Below, piece by piece: positions 15,450 to 24,604 of a stretch of 32,066 bases of DNA. The position numbers and the translations under genes were made by a program. The notes beneath the pieces were generated by a model. It made no database searches and was not told the origin of the DNA. It worked only from the letters and a program-made list of their open reading frames with translations. Within the stretch, counting starts at the first letter, position 1; every line of letters starts with the position of its first letter. This stretch comes from Clostridia bacterium (GTDB taxonomy: Bacteria > Bacillota > Clostridia > Christensenellales > Borkfalkiaceae), in contig JAQYLE010000005.1 in NCBI GenBank assembly GCA_028720205.1, positions 1-32,066 on the forward strand, written 5' to 3'.

Positions 15450-16277
15450 ATGGCGGAATGTACGCACGATTGCTCGTCCTGCGGGAAAAATTGTTCGGAC
15501 GAGCAGAAGAGAGAGAGTTTTTTAAAAGCGCCGCATGCGAAATCTTCGATTAAAAAAGTTGTGGCGGTGGTGAGCGGCAAAGGCGGCGTGGGTAAGTCGG
15601 CGACGACGGCGTTGCTCGCCGCGTATGCGCACAAACAGGGAAAGAGCGTGGGCATTATGGACGCGGATATCACGGGGCCTTCTATTCCGCGTATGTTCGG
15701 TGTGAACGAGCGCGCTACGGCGGAAGAGGACGGGCTGAATCCCGTGTTGTCGCCTTCGGGCATACAGATGATGTCGATGAATCTGCTTCTGGAAAACGAT
15801 AACGACCCAGTGATCTGGCGGGGAATGATGATTTCCGGCGCGGTGCAGCAGTTCTGGACGGACGTCGTCTGGCGCGATATAGATCTTTTGTTTATCGATA
15901 TGCCGCCCGGAACGGGCGACGTGCCCCTTACGGTGTTTCAGAGTATTCCCATCGCGGGCGTCGTGGTGGTGACGACGCCGCAGGATCTGGTGAAGATGGT
16001 GGTGGAAAAAGCCGTGAAAATGGCGGAAATGATGAACGTGCCCGTTCTGGGACTGGTGGAGAACATGAGTTACCTCGTCTGCCCCGATTGCGGCAAAAAA
16101 ATCGAGGTGTTCGGCGCAAGCAAGGCGGACGCGATTGCCAACGAATTCGGCATTCCCGCCGTGGCGAAATTGCCGTTGGATTCGAAGATAGCGTTTCTTG
16201 CCGACGCGGGCCGCATAGAGGATTACGACGGCGCGGCGCTGGAAAACGTGTACCGCGCGGTAGCCGCCGAAAAATAA
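15450..16277 (+). CDS. mrp: Mrp/NBP35-type Fe-S cluster carrier ATPase
   Basis: 275 residues. It delivers iron-sulfur clusters to apoproteins in the cytoplasm, as a dimer that hydrolyses ATP. N-terminal Cys residues 4, 8, 11 and 15 (CTHDCSSCGKNC) form an NBP35-like extra cluster site common in Clostridia. The deviant Walker A SGKGGVGKSA lies near residue 41, switch I DADITGPSIPRMFG near residue 71, and Walker B DLLFIDMPPGTGD near residue 145. The bridging cluster motif CPDC lies near residue 211. Complete, with GGGGAG upstream of the ATG. It stands alone between its own promoter and a terminator, so it is a single-gene unit, opposite to the SRP RNA gene. Confidence 0.93.
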   Translation: MAECTHDCSSCGKNCSDEQKRESFLKAPHAKSSIKKVVAVVSGKGGVGKSATTALLAAYAHKQGKSVGIMDADITGPSIPRMFGVNERATAEEDGLNPVLSPSGIQMMSMNLLLENDNDPVIWRGMMISGAVQQFWTDVVWRDIDLLFIDMPPGTGDVPLTVFQSIPIAGVVVVTTPQDLVKMVVEKAVKMAEMMNVPVLGLVENMSYLVCPDCGKKIEVFGASKADAIANEFGIPAVAKLPLDSKIAFLADAGRIEDYDGAALENVYRAVAAEK

Positions 16278-16352
16278 CGGCAAATTGTAATCCCTCGTTT
16301 CCGGAAACGCCCGTGCGGGCGCGGCGCGCAATTTCCGATAGAATTTATACTT

Positions 16353-16395
16353 CGCTCTCTTCCCTGAAAAACGCGGAGGAGAGCGTTCGTTTTAT
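16353..16395 (+). terminator. rho-independent-like terminator after mrp
   Basis: CGCTCTCTTCC pairs with GGAGGAGAGCG (one wobble) around an 11-base loop, then TTCGTTTTAT. A second stem CGCCCG-TG-CGGGCG lies at 16308-16321 without a U-run. Confidence 0.7.
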
Positions 16396-16459
16396 AAAAA
16401 TAAGCGAAATTTATAAAAATTTTGTTTAAAAAAAGGATTTCGGCAGGTTTTTTCCGTAT

Positions 16460-16465
16460 TATAAT
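16460..16465 (+). promoter_or_regulatory. -10 box upstream of dnaG, weak -35
   Basis: TATAAT with a T/A-rich upstream region; bases at the right distance (near 16437-16442) are a poor -35 match. It would drive a leader of about 150 bases into dnaG and probably the whole dnaG-rpoD run. The rest of the 16278-16618 gap holds the terminator above and an 11-bp duplication; no small gene is seen. Confidence 0.55.
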
Positions 16466-16542
16466 TATAGTAAGTGCATAGTGAGCGGCAAGATAGTTTG
16501 TTTGCAGACGCGAAAAAAGAAAGATAACGTAACGGGGCGACG

Positions 16543-16564
16543 GCAAAACGGCGGCAAAACGGCG
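16543..16564. repeat. 11-bp perfect tandem duplication
   Basis: GCAAAACGGCG occurs twice, followed by a partial third GCAAAG, in the dnaG leader. Confidence 0.85.
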
Positions 16565-16618
16565 GCAAAGAGAAATACGCGCGGACAAAAACGGGCGCGC
16601 GGAAGGAGGTAAACGGCG

Positions 16619-18391
16619 GTGAAATTCGATCCGAAGTTCTGGGAAGAATTGAAGGCGAAAAACAATATTGCGGAAGTCATCGGCGGCTATCTGCCGCTTA
16701 CGAAACGCGGCGGGCAGTATTGGGCGTGCTGTCCGTTTCACCACGAAAAAACGCCGTCTTTCGCCATAAAGGAAGACGACGGGTATTACCATTGCTTCGG
16801 CTGCGGCGCTTCGGGCGACGTGGTGAAATTCGTGCAGAATATGGAATCCACCGATTTTATCACCGCGGTGAAAATTCTTGCCGACCGCGCGAAAATAAAA
16901 GTGCCCGAAGGCGAATTCGACGACGAAAAAGCCGCCGAATTCAAGCGGAAAAAAGACGTTATTTTAAAAATCCTTTTGGAAACCGCGCGGTTTTACCTGG
17001 GCAATTTGTACGGCGGCGATCCGCGGGCGGACAGGCATCTCAATTACATACAAAAGAGGCGGATATCCCCTTCCGTCGCCAAAAAATTCGGGCTCGGCGC
17101 GTCGCTCGATTACGAATCGCTGCCCCGGCATCTTTCCTCTCTCGGTTTTTTAAAAAGCGACCTTCTGGAAAGCGGCGCGGTGACGGAGGACAGGCGCGGC
17201 AATCTTTCGGACGCGCTTGCCGGGCGCCTGATTTTTCCCATCATCAACGCCATGGACGAGGTGGTGGCGTTCGGCGGGCGGGATATGGACGGCAAGAGTT
17301 ACGCCAAATATAAAAACACGCGCGAAACGCCGGTGTTTAACAAGCGGAAAAATCTGTACAACGTTAATCTTTTAAAAAAATTGAAACGGGAGCAGAAGAT
17401 TGACGAAGTGATTATGGTGGAGGGGTATATGGACGCGATTTCCCTCTATCAGGCGGGATTTAAAAACGTGGTGGCTTCGATGGGCACGTCGCTTACCAAA
17501 GAACAGGCGCGGCTTGTGAAACGTTACTGCGACAAGGTGCTGATCAGTTACGACGGCGATTTCGCGGGGCAGAGCGCCGATTTGCGCGGCCTGGAAATTT
17601 TAAAGACGGAAGATATCACCGTGCGCGTGGTGCCTTTGCCGGACGGCAAAGACCCCGACGACGTGGCAAAGGAAAGCCCCGAAGCGTATCGGCGGTGTCT
17701 GGAAGCGGCGATTCCTCTGATCGATTACAAACTTTCGGCCGTGGAAAAAAATTACGATTTGAATAAATCGGACGAGAAACGCATGTATGTGGCGGAAGCG
17801 CTGAAAGTGGTGCGGGAGGCCGAGAGCGAAAGCGAGAAAGAGGATTTGTTGAAGCGCGTCCGCGATAAGACGGGCATTACCTATCAATCGCTGGAACGCG
17901 ATTTGAACAATCTGCCCGAACTTGTTAAAACGCCGCCGAGGCAGGCGCGTGAAGCGGAAGAGGGCGCGGACAAGTTTACCCGCGCCGCGCGGTTTATTCT
18001 GGCGGCTAAACTTTTTTCCGCACCCTACGCGAAAGGTTTCGATATCGATAGCGTGAGTTTTTCCGACGCGACGCACAAGGCGATCGCGCAGTATATCGCG
18101 GCGTGCGAAACGCGCGGGGAAAAATTGCGACCGAGCGATCTGTTCGACGTTTTAAATCAGGATTCGCCCGAATTCAACGCGATTTTAGAACTCAATTTAT
18201 CGGATAAACTGACGGGCGCCGTGGCGGAACGGTTTTTTTCCGATAGCGTTTCCGCGTTGAAGAGCGAAACGCTTTCAGAAAAAATAAGAACGTTAACCGA
18301 AGATTTTTCGAAAGAGACGGACGTGAAACGGCGGCAGGAAATTGCGGCGAAAATCGCCGAGTATACCCGCGCTTTGAAAAGGCGCGGCTGA
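16619..18391 (+). CDS. dnaG: DNA primase
   Basis: 590 residues. It makes RNA primers at the replication fork with the DnaB helicase. GTG start chosen because GGAAGGAGGT lies six bases upstream. The zinc-binding CHC2 domain is intact: CPFH and CFGCG with TPSFAI between, about residues 37-63. The TOPRIM core shows [11 protein letters not shown] (Glu near 268) and [12 protein letters not shown] (the DxD-type acidic pair near 311). The N-terminal catalytic subdomain has [14 protein letters not shown]. The last about 150 residues form the helicase-binding region. Full length. It stands first in the rpoD macro-operon, as in most Bacillota. Confidence 0.96.
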   Translation: MKFDPKFWEELKAKNNIAEVIGGYLPLTKRGGQYWACCPFHHEKTPSFAIKEDDGYYHCFGCGASGDVVKFVQNMESTDFITAVKILADRAKIKVPEGEFDDEKAAEFKRKKDVILKILLETARFYLGNLYGGDPRADRHLNYIQKRRISPSVAKKFGLGASLDYESLPRHLSSLGFLKSDLLESGAVTEDRRGNLSDALAGRLIFPIINAMDEVVAFGGRDMDGKSYAKYKNTRETPVFNKRKNLYNVNLLKKLKREQKIDEVIMVEGYMDAISLYQAGFKNVVASMGTSLTKEQARLVKRYCDKVLISYDGDFAGQSADLRGLEILKTEDITVRVVPLPDGKDPDDVAKESPEAYRRCLEAAIPLIDYKLSAVEKNYDLNKSDEKRMYVAEALKVVREAESESEKEDLLKRVRDKTGITYQSLERDLNNLPELVKTPPRQAREAEEGADKFTRAARFILAAKLFSAPYAKGFDIDSVSFSDATHKAIAQYIAACETRGEKLRPSDLFDVLNQDSPEFNAILELNLSDKLTGAVAERFFSDSVSALKSETLSEKIRTLTEDFSKETDVKRRQEIAAKIAEYTRALKRRG

Positions 18392-18468
18392 ACGCGGGGA
18401 AAAGCGTAAAAAAAAGAATAAAAAAAGCGTATTTACGCAGGATAATATGCACTCACAGGAGGCAGAAA

Positions 18469-19527
18469 ATGGAGCAGATATCCGAGCAGAAATTACATGA
18501 ACTCGTGGCGAAGATTATAGACGAGTACAAAATGAAGGGCAGTATTACCACCACCGCGCTTTGCGAGATTGTGGAAAAGGTGAATATTTCGCCCGATCAA
18601 CTCGATTACGTGTATAAATCGTTGAAAGACGCTTCGATTCAGGTGGTGGACGAAAGCGAACGGGATAAGGAATTGTTTGAACAGGCGCTTTCCGACGTGG
18701 GGCTGGACGACCCCGTGAAAATGTATCTGAAAGATATAGGACAAGTTCCGCTTTTAACTACGGACGAGGAACTCGAACTCGCGCAGAAGATGTCGGAAGG
18801 GCAGGAGGCGGCGAAAAAACGGCTTTCCGAGGCGAATTTGCGGCTTGTGGTTTCCATTGCGAAACGCTACGTGGGGCGCGGCATGCTGTTTCTCGATTTG
18901 ATTCAGGAAGGCAATCTCGGATTGATGAAAGCCGTGGAAAAATTCGATTATCAGAAGGGCTTTAAATTTTCCACGTACGCCACCTGGTGGATAAGACAGT
19001 CGATTACGCGCGCCATCGCCGATCAGGCGAGGACGATTCGCATTCCCGTGCATATGGTGGAAACGATTAACAAACTTACGCGGGAACAGCGCATTTTATT
19101 GCAGGAACTGGGGCGCGAGCCTACGCTGGAAGAACTTGCCGAGCGCATGGGCGTTTCGATAGAGCGCGTGAGCGAAATTCAGAAAATCGCGCAGGACCCC
19201 GTGTCGCTGGAAACGCCTATCGGCGAAGAAGAGGACAGTCACCTCGGCGATTTTATCGAGGACGACAAAACGCCTACGGCAAGCGATTCCGTGGCTTCCA
19301 CCATGCTGAAAGAACAGATTTCCCGCGTTCTGGATACGCTTACGCCGCGGGAAGAAAAGGTGCTCCGGCTGCGCTACGGCATCGACGACGGTCGCCCCCG
19401 TACGTTGGAAGAAGTGGGTAAGGAGTTTAACGTTACCCGCGAACGTATCCGCCAGATTGAGGCGAAGGCGCTTAGAAAACTCCGTCACCCGTCGAGAAGC
19501 AAGCGGCTGCGCGATTTCAATCCGTAA
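18469..19527 (+). CDS. rpoD: primary RNA polymerase sigma factor
   Basis: 352 residues, the compact Bacillota form. Region 1.2 begins at [21 protein letters not shown]. Region 2 has [69 protein letters not shown] in pieces of the normal order (2.1 to 2.4). Region 3 follows, and region 4.2 [20 protein letters not shown] ends the protein. ATG follows CAGGAGG. Region 1.1 is short. The promoters seen in this window (TTGACA/TATAAT) fit this factor. Confidence 0.97.
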   Translation: MEQISEQKLHELVAKIIDEYKMKGSITTTALCEIVEKVNISPDQLDYVYKSLKDASIQVVDESERDKELFEQALSDVGLDDPVKMYLKDIGQVPLLTTDEELELAQKMSEGQEAAKKRLSEANLRLVVSIAKRYVGRGMLFLDLIQEGNLGLMKAVEKFDYQKGFKFSTYATWWIRQSITRAIADQARTIRIPVHMVETINKLTREQRILLQELGREPTLEELAERMGVSIERVSEIQKIAQDPVSLETPIGEEEDSHLGDFIEDDKTPTASDSVASTMLKEQISRVLDTLTPREEKVLRLRYGIDDGRPRTLEEVGKEFNVTRERIRQIEAKALRKLRHPSRSKRLRDFNP

Positions 19528-19568
19528 GCGCGGCGTACGTAAAGGCGAAACGGCGAAAGGCGGCGACT

Positions 19569-20255
19569 ATGGCCTACACGGAACGGATAAAAATTTTGTG
19601 TTCGCACCTGAAACCGGCGAAAACCTTTGCGGACGTGGGGTGCGATCACGGGTATATGTCGGAATATATGTTGCAGAAGAAGTTGTGCGAAAAGTTGTAT
19701 TTTTCCGACGTGAGCAAAGGCAGTTTGGAAAAGGCGGAAAAACGTCTGGCGGCTTACGTAAAAAGCGGCGCGGCGGTTCCGGTTTTAGGCGACGGGTTTT
19801 ACGGCGTGCCGAAAGATACGCAGGAAGTGCTGATTGCGGGTATGGGCGGCAGCGAGATCGTGGAGATTCTCTCGCATGAAACGTACGGGTTTCTGCCCGG
19901 ATATTTTGTGTTTCAGCCTATGCTCGACGGCGAAAAACTGCGGCGGTATCTGCTAAAAAACGGGGCGTATTTACTGCGCGATTACACGTTTTTTTGCGGC
20001 GGAAAGCCGTACGATTGCATTGTGGGGCGTAAAAAAGAAGCGGGCGAAGAAACGCAGCGCTATTCGCGGGCGGAACTCGCTTTCGGCAAGGAAAACGTTC
20101 AAAAACGCCCGCAGGAGTTTATTGCTCTTTTAAAAAAGAAAGCCGGACGGGTGCAAACGTACCTGCGCGGCGAAAATTTAAGCGAACGTTCGCGCGAAGA
20201 ACTTACCGCGCGTTACGAGTTTTTACGGGAGGTGATTGAAAATGACTGCCAATGA
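19569..20255 (+). CDS. trmK: tRNA (adenine22-N1)-methyltransferase
   Basis: 228 residues. It methylates A22 of tRNA with S-adenosylmethionine. The SAM-binding motif FADVGCDHGYMSEYML lies near residue 20, the AGMGGSEIVEIL motif near residue 96 and the QPMLDGEKLRRYL segment near residue 116, all hallmarks of the TrmK/COG2384 family. The C-terminal coiled coil ends in EVIENDCQ. It is followed by the Nif3-like gene with a 14-base overlap. Start ATG has a weak AAAGGCGG. Confidence 0.92.
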   Translation: MAYTERIKILCSHLKPAKTFADVGCDHGYMSEYMLQKKLCEKLYFSDVSKGSLEKAEKRLAAYVKSGAAVPVLGDGFYGVPKDTQEVLIAGMGGSEIVEILSHETYGFLPGYFVFQPMLDGEKLRRYLLKNGAYLLRDYTFFCGGKPYDCIVGRKKEAGEETQRYSRAELAFGKENVQKRPQEFIALLKKKAGRVQTYLRGENLSERSREELTARYEFLREVIENDCQ

Positions 20256-21129
20256 GTTCTATGCGCGAATCGAGCGGTTCGCGCCGATGAAATACAGCGA
20301 AGAATTCTGTTCGCGCTACGGCGCGTACGATAACAGCGGTCTTTTAATAAACTGCAAAAACAACGTGCAAGCGGCGGCGTTTTCGCTGGATTTATCGGAA
20401 GAAGCGGTGGAATTCGCCGTGCAGAACGGCGCGGGTGCGATTGTTACGCACCACCCCGCGATTTACGCTAAGTTGTCTTCTCTTTGCCCGGGCGAAGGAG
20501 AAGGCGGCGCCGTTCTTGCGGCGGCGCGCGCGGGAATCTCCGTGATTTCGATGCACCTTAACCTCGACGCGGCGGAAGGCGGAATTGACGAACGTCTGGC
20601 GTGCGGCGTACGAAAAGCGGCGATTGCCGCGGCGCGCGCGGAAAGCGCGGAAAGCGCGGAAGGCGCGGAAGGCGGCGCGGTTGAAAACGGCGCGGAGACG
20701 GGCGTTCGGGCGGCGCGCGGGGAAGAGAAAATGTATGCTTTTTCCTGCGGGGACGGCGGATACGGAAGGGCGTACGACGTGGCGGAATGTTCTGCGCAAC
20801 GGCTGAAAGAGGAGTTCGACAAGGAATTCGGCGCGAAACATACGTTGCTCTTTGCAAAAGACGGGCGGAAAATAAAGCGCGTTTGTTCGTTCTGCGGGGC
20901 GGGCGCCGACGAGGAAGCGTTGGCGTTTGCCGTAAAAAACGGCGCGGATTTAATCGTATCTTCCGATATAAAACACCATATATTAAAAGAGATTCTTTCG
21001 CGCGGCATGGCGGCGCTCTGCCCCACGCATTACGCGGCGGAAGCGTACGGATTTAACGAATTTTATAAAAAAATCGCCGGTGCGGCGGAAGTTCCCTGTA
21101 TTTATTTCGGGAACGATTCGCTGCTCTGA
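20242..21129 (+). CDS. Nif3-like dinuclear metal-centre protein
   Basis: 295 residues from ATG 20242, behind GGGAGGTG. Metal ligands of the Nif3/YbgI family are present: THHPAIY near residue 72, MHLNLD with the ID of the next segment near 105, and GADLIVSSDIKHH, then THYAAE near the end. Larger YqfO relatives of Bacillota carry a PII-like domain in the middle. Here that place (about residues 132-160) has only a low-complexity Ala/Glu/Ser/Gly run from a 9-bp DNA repeat, so it is the short form. Often named GTP cyclohydrolase 1 type 2, but the true substrate is unclear. It is coupled to trmK. Confidence 0.85.
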   Translation: MTANEFYARIERFAPMKYSEEFCSRYGAYDNSGLLINCKNNVQAAAFSLDLSEEAVEFAVQNGAGAIVTHHPAIYAKLSSLCPGEGEGGAVLAAARAGISVISMHLNLDAAEGGIDERLACGVRKAAIAAARAESAESAEGAEGGAVENGAETGVRAARGEEKMYAFSCGDGGYGRAYDVAECSAQRLKEEFDKEFGAKHTLLFAKDGRKIKRVCSFCGAGADEEALAFAVKNGADLIVSSDIKHHILKEILSRGMAALCPTHYAAEAYGFNEFYKKIAGAAEVPCIYFGNDSLL

Positions 21130-21143
21130 CGGGAGGTAAAAAA

Positions 21144-21845
21144 ATGGCTGATTTAACGGCAATTTTAAAGTATCAGGAAACGGACAAAAAACTGTTTGCG
21201 TTGGAAAGGGAACTGGCCTCGTGCGATGAGAGGAAAAAATACGTTCAGGCGAAGAAGTTTCTGGAAGGCGCGGCGGAGAAACTGGATTCGCTGGAAACGA
21301 AAGCGGGCGTGCTGAAAGGAAAGGCGGCGGAAATTATAGAAAGATGCGCCGCCGTGGAAAAGGATCTTGCCGATCTTCTGGGCATAGACGAATTGATCGA
21401 AGGCGGCGCGGACGTTTCGTATTACAAAAAGGCGGCGCAGAAGCAGATGGACGCTTTGCGCAAAACGAAAAGCGAACTCGCCGCGCTGACGGAGAGCATC
21501 AACGCCACGGATAAGGAATTTAAAGATCTGAAAAAGAAAGTGATCGCCACGCAGAAAATTTACGCCGAAGCCGGCGAAAAGTACAAGGCGGTGAAAGCCT
21601 CGCGCGAGGGCGAGAAAAAGGCGCTGGAAAAGGAACTGGCGGCGATTGCCGCCGATATTCCCGAAAGCGCGATGAACAAATATCTTACAAAGCGCAAGGA
21701 AAAAGTGTTTCCCGTGGTGTTTCCGCTGAACGGCGGGAGGTGCCCTTGTTGCGGCATGGAAGTGCCGCTCGCCGCGATGAGCGAACTGAAAAATTCGGGC
21801 GTGATCGAGTGCGAAAGTTGCCGCAGAATTTTATATCAGCCGTAA
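21144..21845 (+). CDS. coiled-coil C4 zinc ribbon protein
   Basis: 233 residues. Long N-terminal coiled coil (about residues 10-180) with Lys/Glu-rich heptads, then a zinc ribbon GGRCPCCGMEV … GVIECESCRRILY (two CxxC pairs). This is the COG1579-type protein found in the same place after rpoD-trmK-nif3 in many Bacillota. Its role in them is unsettled; links to nucleic acid binding are proposed for relatives. GGGAGG precedes ATG. It ends the run, with a hairpin-like GCGCGC palindrome behind it. Confidence 0.85.
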   Translation: MADLTAILKYQETDKKLFALERELASCDERKKYVQAKKFLEGAAEKLDSLETKAGVLKGKAAEIIERCAAVEKDLADLLGIDELIEGGADVSYYKKAAQKQMDALRKTKSELAALTESINATDKEFKDLKKKVIATQKIYAEAGEKYKAVKASREGEKKALEKELAAIAADIPESAMNKYLTKRKEKVFPVVFPLNGGRCPCCGMEVPLAAMSELKNSGVIECESCRRILYQP

Positions 21846-21929
21846 GCGCTCCTTTTATCGTATGTTGCATTCGCGCGCGGGGCGCGCGGGCGACCCCGCG
21901 AAAAGGAACGTTTCCGCTGCGCGGCGACA

Positions 21930-21935
21930 TATAAT
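21930..21935 (+). promoter_or_regulatory. -10 box of alr, leaderless arrangement
   Basis: TATAAT, then five bases and the ATG at 21941. No ribosome binding site separates them and no good -35 is visible. An out-of-frame ATG overlaps the box itself. Confidence 0.5.
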
Positions 21936-21940
21936 GCAGA

Positions 21941-23038
21941 ATGCAGAAAACCATAGCGGAAATTTCTTTACGTACCATCGAAAACAACGCGCTGTTTTTT
22001 AAAAGGCGTACGGGCGTGAAACTTTGCGCCGTGGTAAAAGACGACGCTTATGGGCACGGCGCGGCGGAAGTGGCGGAGGCGCTCAGCGGCATTGCCGACT
22101 GTTTTGCCGTGGCGAACGCGGACGAGGCGGCTACCCTTCGGGCTACTACCGGAAAAGATATTCTTGTGCTGACTCCGCCCGCAACCGAAGAGGAAGCGAT
22201 CGAAATCGTTCTGCGCGGCTGTATTTTATCGGTGAACGGTCCGTCTTCGGCGTGCGCGGCCGCGGCGGCGGGGAAATTTGCGCGTAAGTTCGGCGCGGCA
22301 AAGGCGCGCGTGCATTTAAAGGCGAACACGGGCATGAACCGCTACGGTTGCCGCGGGGCGGCGTTTACGCGGACGTGCGAGATTTTGAAAAACGCAAACG
22401 ACGTTTCGGTAGAGGGAGTTTTTTCTCACCTTGCGTGTGCGGAAGATCTTGCGTTCGCGCGTAGGCAAAGAGAGGAGTTTATAAATCTCTGCGGCATGGC
22501 GGAAAGGTATTTTCCCGGTCTGATCCGCCATTTATCCGCTACGGCGGGGGCGTGTTTATCGGGTGAGTTTTACTTCGACATGGTGCGCATAGGCATAGGG
22601 TTATACGGTTATCCGCCGCTCGAAACGATACGGCGTAATACCGAAAACGGCGTTTACGGCGCTTCCGACGGCTTAAAAAACGGCGGCTTTTCCGCCGTGA
22701 AACCGGCAATGAAAGTGTACGCCCGTGCGGTGCAGAACAACATTTACCGGTTCGGCAGAATCGGCTACGGCTGTTTATCGGGAACAGACGGCGAAAAACT
22801 GCACGTGATCAACGCCGGTTACGGCAACGGGTTTTTCCGAAAGGTAAGCAACGGCATGTCGGGCGGAGATAACGCGGCGACGCCCTGTATGGACGCCTCT
22901 ATACGATACGGCGCAGTGCCGCGCGGCAGAAGAGTATGCGTTATGAAAAACGCGGAAGAGACGGCGCGCGCGGCGGGTACGATCGCCTATGAGGTGCTTT
23001 GTATGGCGGGAAAGAACGCGGAACGCGTTTATATATAA
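21941..23038 (+). CDS. alr: alanine racemase
   Basis: 365 residues. PLP enzyme making D-alanine for the cell wall. The PLP lysine is Lys33 in VVKDDAYGHGAAE; the usual motif is KADAYGHG, so Ala is replaced by Asp here. Barrel motifs follow: HLKANTGMNRYG, EGVFSHLACAED and YFDMVRIGIGLYG. The second catalytic region HVINAGYGNGFFRKVSN holds the tyrosine expected to act on the other face; CMDASIRYGAVPRG and TIAYEVLCMAG end the C-terminal domain. Length is normal. No SD, only a -10 box six bases before the ATG. The TAA stop is itself the start of a 24-bp tandem repeat. Confidence 0.93.
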   Translation: MQKTIAEISLRTIENNALFFKRRTGVKLCAVVKDDAYGHGAAEVAEALSGIADCFAVANADEAATLRATTGKDILVLTPPATEEEAIEIVLRGCILSVNGPSSACAAAAAGKFARKFGAAKARVHLKANTGMNRYGCRGAAFTRTCEILKNANDVSVEGVFSHLACAEDLAFARRQREEFINLCGMAERYFPGLIRHLSATAGACLSGEFYFDMVRIGIGLYGYPPLETIRRNTENGVYGASDGLKNGGFSAVKPAMKVYARAVQNNIYRFGRIGYGCLSGTDGEKLHVINAGYGNGFFRKVSNGMSGGDNAATPCMDASIRYGAVPRGRRVCVMKNAEETARAAGTIAYEVLCMAGKNAERVYI

Positions 23039-23078
23039 CGCGTATAACAACTTGTATATAACGCTTATAACGAACTTG
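23032..23078. repeat. 24-bp tandem repeat overlapping the alr stop
   Basis: Unit 23032-23054 (23 bp) and unit 23055-23078 (24 bp) both start TATATAACGC and end AACTTG; a partial third follows with TATAAAACGCG. The first copy includes the alr stop codon. Confidence 0.75.
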
Positions 23079-23138
23079 TATAAAACGCGAAAAATACGGC
23101 GCGTTACGCTCGTACGGTACGATTTTGCGGAAAGAGAC

Positions 23139-23161
23139 AAGCCGCGCGGCAAGCGGCTTTC
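23139..23161 (+). terminator. possible terminator after alr
   Basis: AAGCCGC pairs with GCGGCTT around seven bases, then TTTC. The U-run is short, so activity is uncertain. Confidence 0.4.
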
Positions 23162-23282
23162 GCGCGTGCGGACAAGCGCGCAGGAGCGCAGGAGCGCAAA
23201 ACATAGGACAAGCCGTAAAAAAGAAGAACTGAAAAATAAACGATACGCTGTTAAAAAGCGTTTGTTTGGAGGAAAACGGAAG

Positions 23283-24011
23283 ATGAACGGATTCAAGAAA
23301 AAGGCGGGCGCGTTTTTCAGAACGTTGCGGGAATGTTTCGTGCATTCTCTTGTGCCTTTATTTATGTATCTTGCCATGAGCGGCATGCTGCTGGTGGTAA
23401 TCGGGCGAAAAGCCGACGAGGCGGGTAACGTGGCGCAGGGCACGGTGCTTACCGCTTCGATTATCTGCGGCTTGATTGCGGTGGCGTACAACGCGGTGAT
23501 GGCGTGGGGGTGCGGCGGTACGCATTTCGAACAACTCGTTTCGGGAAACATGAAGCGCCGTTCCGCGGCGGAACTCGGCAGCGATCTTACCATTACCGGG
23601 TACAAAGCGCACAAGGAATACCGCCCCTGGAAAGGGTTTGTAATCGGCTTATTCATCGCGTGGCCCGTTCTGGTCGCGGGGCTGTTGCTCGGCAACTATC
23701 AGGCGGAAATTCTGGCGCAGACAACGCCGAAAGCGGCTGGCGTACTTATCGTTATTTTTACGTTTCTGGCGGGCTGGGCTACGATGCCCTTCCGTTATCT
23801 GAACGCGCCGCACTGGGGCGTTTCGGCAACGTTGGCGCTGATTCCCGTGATTGTTTCGGGAGTGTTTTACATTGTGGGGGCGTATTCGCGCAGAGCGAGC
23901 GTAGCGAAAAAGCAGGCGCTTGCCGACAGAAAATCCGCCGAACAGGCGCAAAAGCCGAAAAAGATCAATTACGGCGGTTTACCCGGAACGAAACCGAAAA
24001 AGAAAAAATAA
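23283..24011 (+). CDS. membrane protein, function unknown
   Basis: 242 residues from ATG 23283, with GGAGG ten bases before; the frame is open further 5' but lacks a site. Opens MNGFKKKAGAFFRTLRECFVH, then about five helices (near residues 22-42, 55-72, 118-140, 148-165 and 180-198). A long polar part between helices 2 and 3 holds CGGTHFEQLVSGNMKRR and KAHKEYRPWKG. The C-terminal tail has many Lys (KPKKINYGGLPGTKPKKKK) and is basic. No recognised family. It sits just before rsmD, with 16 bases between. Confidence 0.7.
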   Translation: MNGFKKKAGAFFRTLRECFVHSLVPLFMYLAMSGMLLVVIGRKADEAGNVAQGTVLTASIICGLIAVAYNAVMAWGCGGTHFEQLVSGNMKRRSAAELGSDLTITGYKAHKEYRPWKGFVIGLFIAWPVLVAGLLLGNYQAEILAQTTPKAAGVLIVIFTFLAGWATMPFRYLNAPHWGVSATLALIPVIVSGVFYIVGAYSRRASVAKKQALADRKSAEQAQKPKKINYGGLPGTKPKKKK

Positions 24012-24027
24012 ACGGACGGCAAAGCGT

Positions 24028-24600
24028 ATGCGGATTATCGGCGGAAAACACAGGGGCAGAGCGCTGACGGAATTTAAAGGCGAAGAAATCCGCCCTACGG
24101 CGGACCGCGTGAAAGAATCGCTGTTCAACATTCTTTCGGGTGAAAAGTACGGCATTGCCGGCGCGCGCGTGCTCGATCTGTTCTGCGGCAGCGGCGCGCT
24201 GGGGCTGGAATGTTTATCGCGCGGGGCGAAAGAGGCGATATTCAACGACTGTTCGAAAAACAGCGTCGCCGTACTTCGCGCCAATATAAAAAAACTCGGC
24301 GAAGAGGAACGTTGCACGGTGTACGCGCTGGATTATACGGCGTGTCTCGCGCGGTTGAACGGCAAGTTCGATATCGTATTTATCGATCCGCCCTACCGCT
24401 ATGCGTACGGCGAAGTTGCCGTGAAGGCATTGCTCGATCGCGATTTGCTGGCGGAAAACGGCGTGATTGTATACGAGCGGACGGAGCCGTTCAACGCGGC
24501 GGACGTGAGAATTACGGCGGCGGACGTAAGGAAGTACGGCAAGACGTACGTGACGCTGTTGCAAAAAAGCAACGGGGCGGAAAAACAAACGGAAGGGTGA
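24028..24600 (+). CDS. rsmD: 16S rRNA (guanine966-N2)-methyltransferase
   Basis: 190 residues from ATG 24028. Opens MRIIGGKHRGRALTEF, the classic RsmD start. SAM motif LDLFCGSGALGLECLSRGA near residue 49, and catalytic DPPY in VFIDPPYRYAYGE near residue 118. Methylates G966 of 16S rRNA. It precedes coaD, the usual pair in Bacillota, with 4 bases between. Confidence 0.95.
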   Translation: MRIIGGKHRGRALTEFKGEEIRPTADRVKESLFNILSGEKYGIAGARVLDLFCGSGALGLECLSRGAKEAIFNDCSKNSVAVLRANIKKLGEEERCTVYALDYTACLARLNGKFDIVFIDPPYRYAYGEVAVKALLDRDLLAENGVIVYERTEPFNAADVRITAADVRKYGKTYVTLLQKSNGAEKQTEG

Positions 24601-24604
24601 GACT

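Noticed and set aside
21873-21887. GC-only hairpin GCGCGC/GCGCGC after the zinc ribbon gene as terminator
   Set aside because: No U-run follows, and the region is GC-rich by chance.
22775-23695. 306-residue minus-strand frame over the end of alr and the following membrane gene
   Set aside because: Antisense to two supported genes, with no start signal or recognisable domain.
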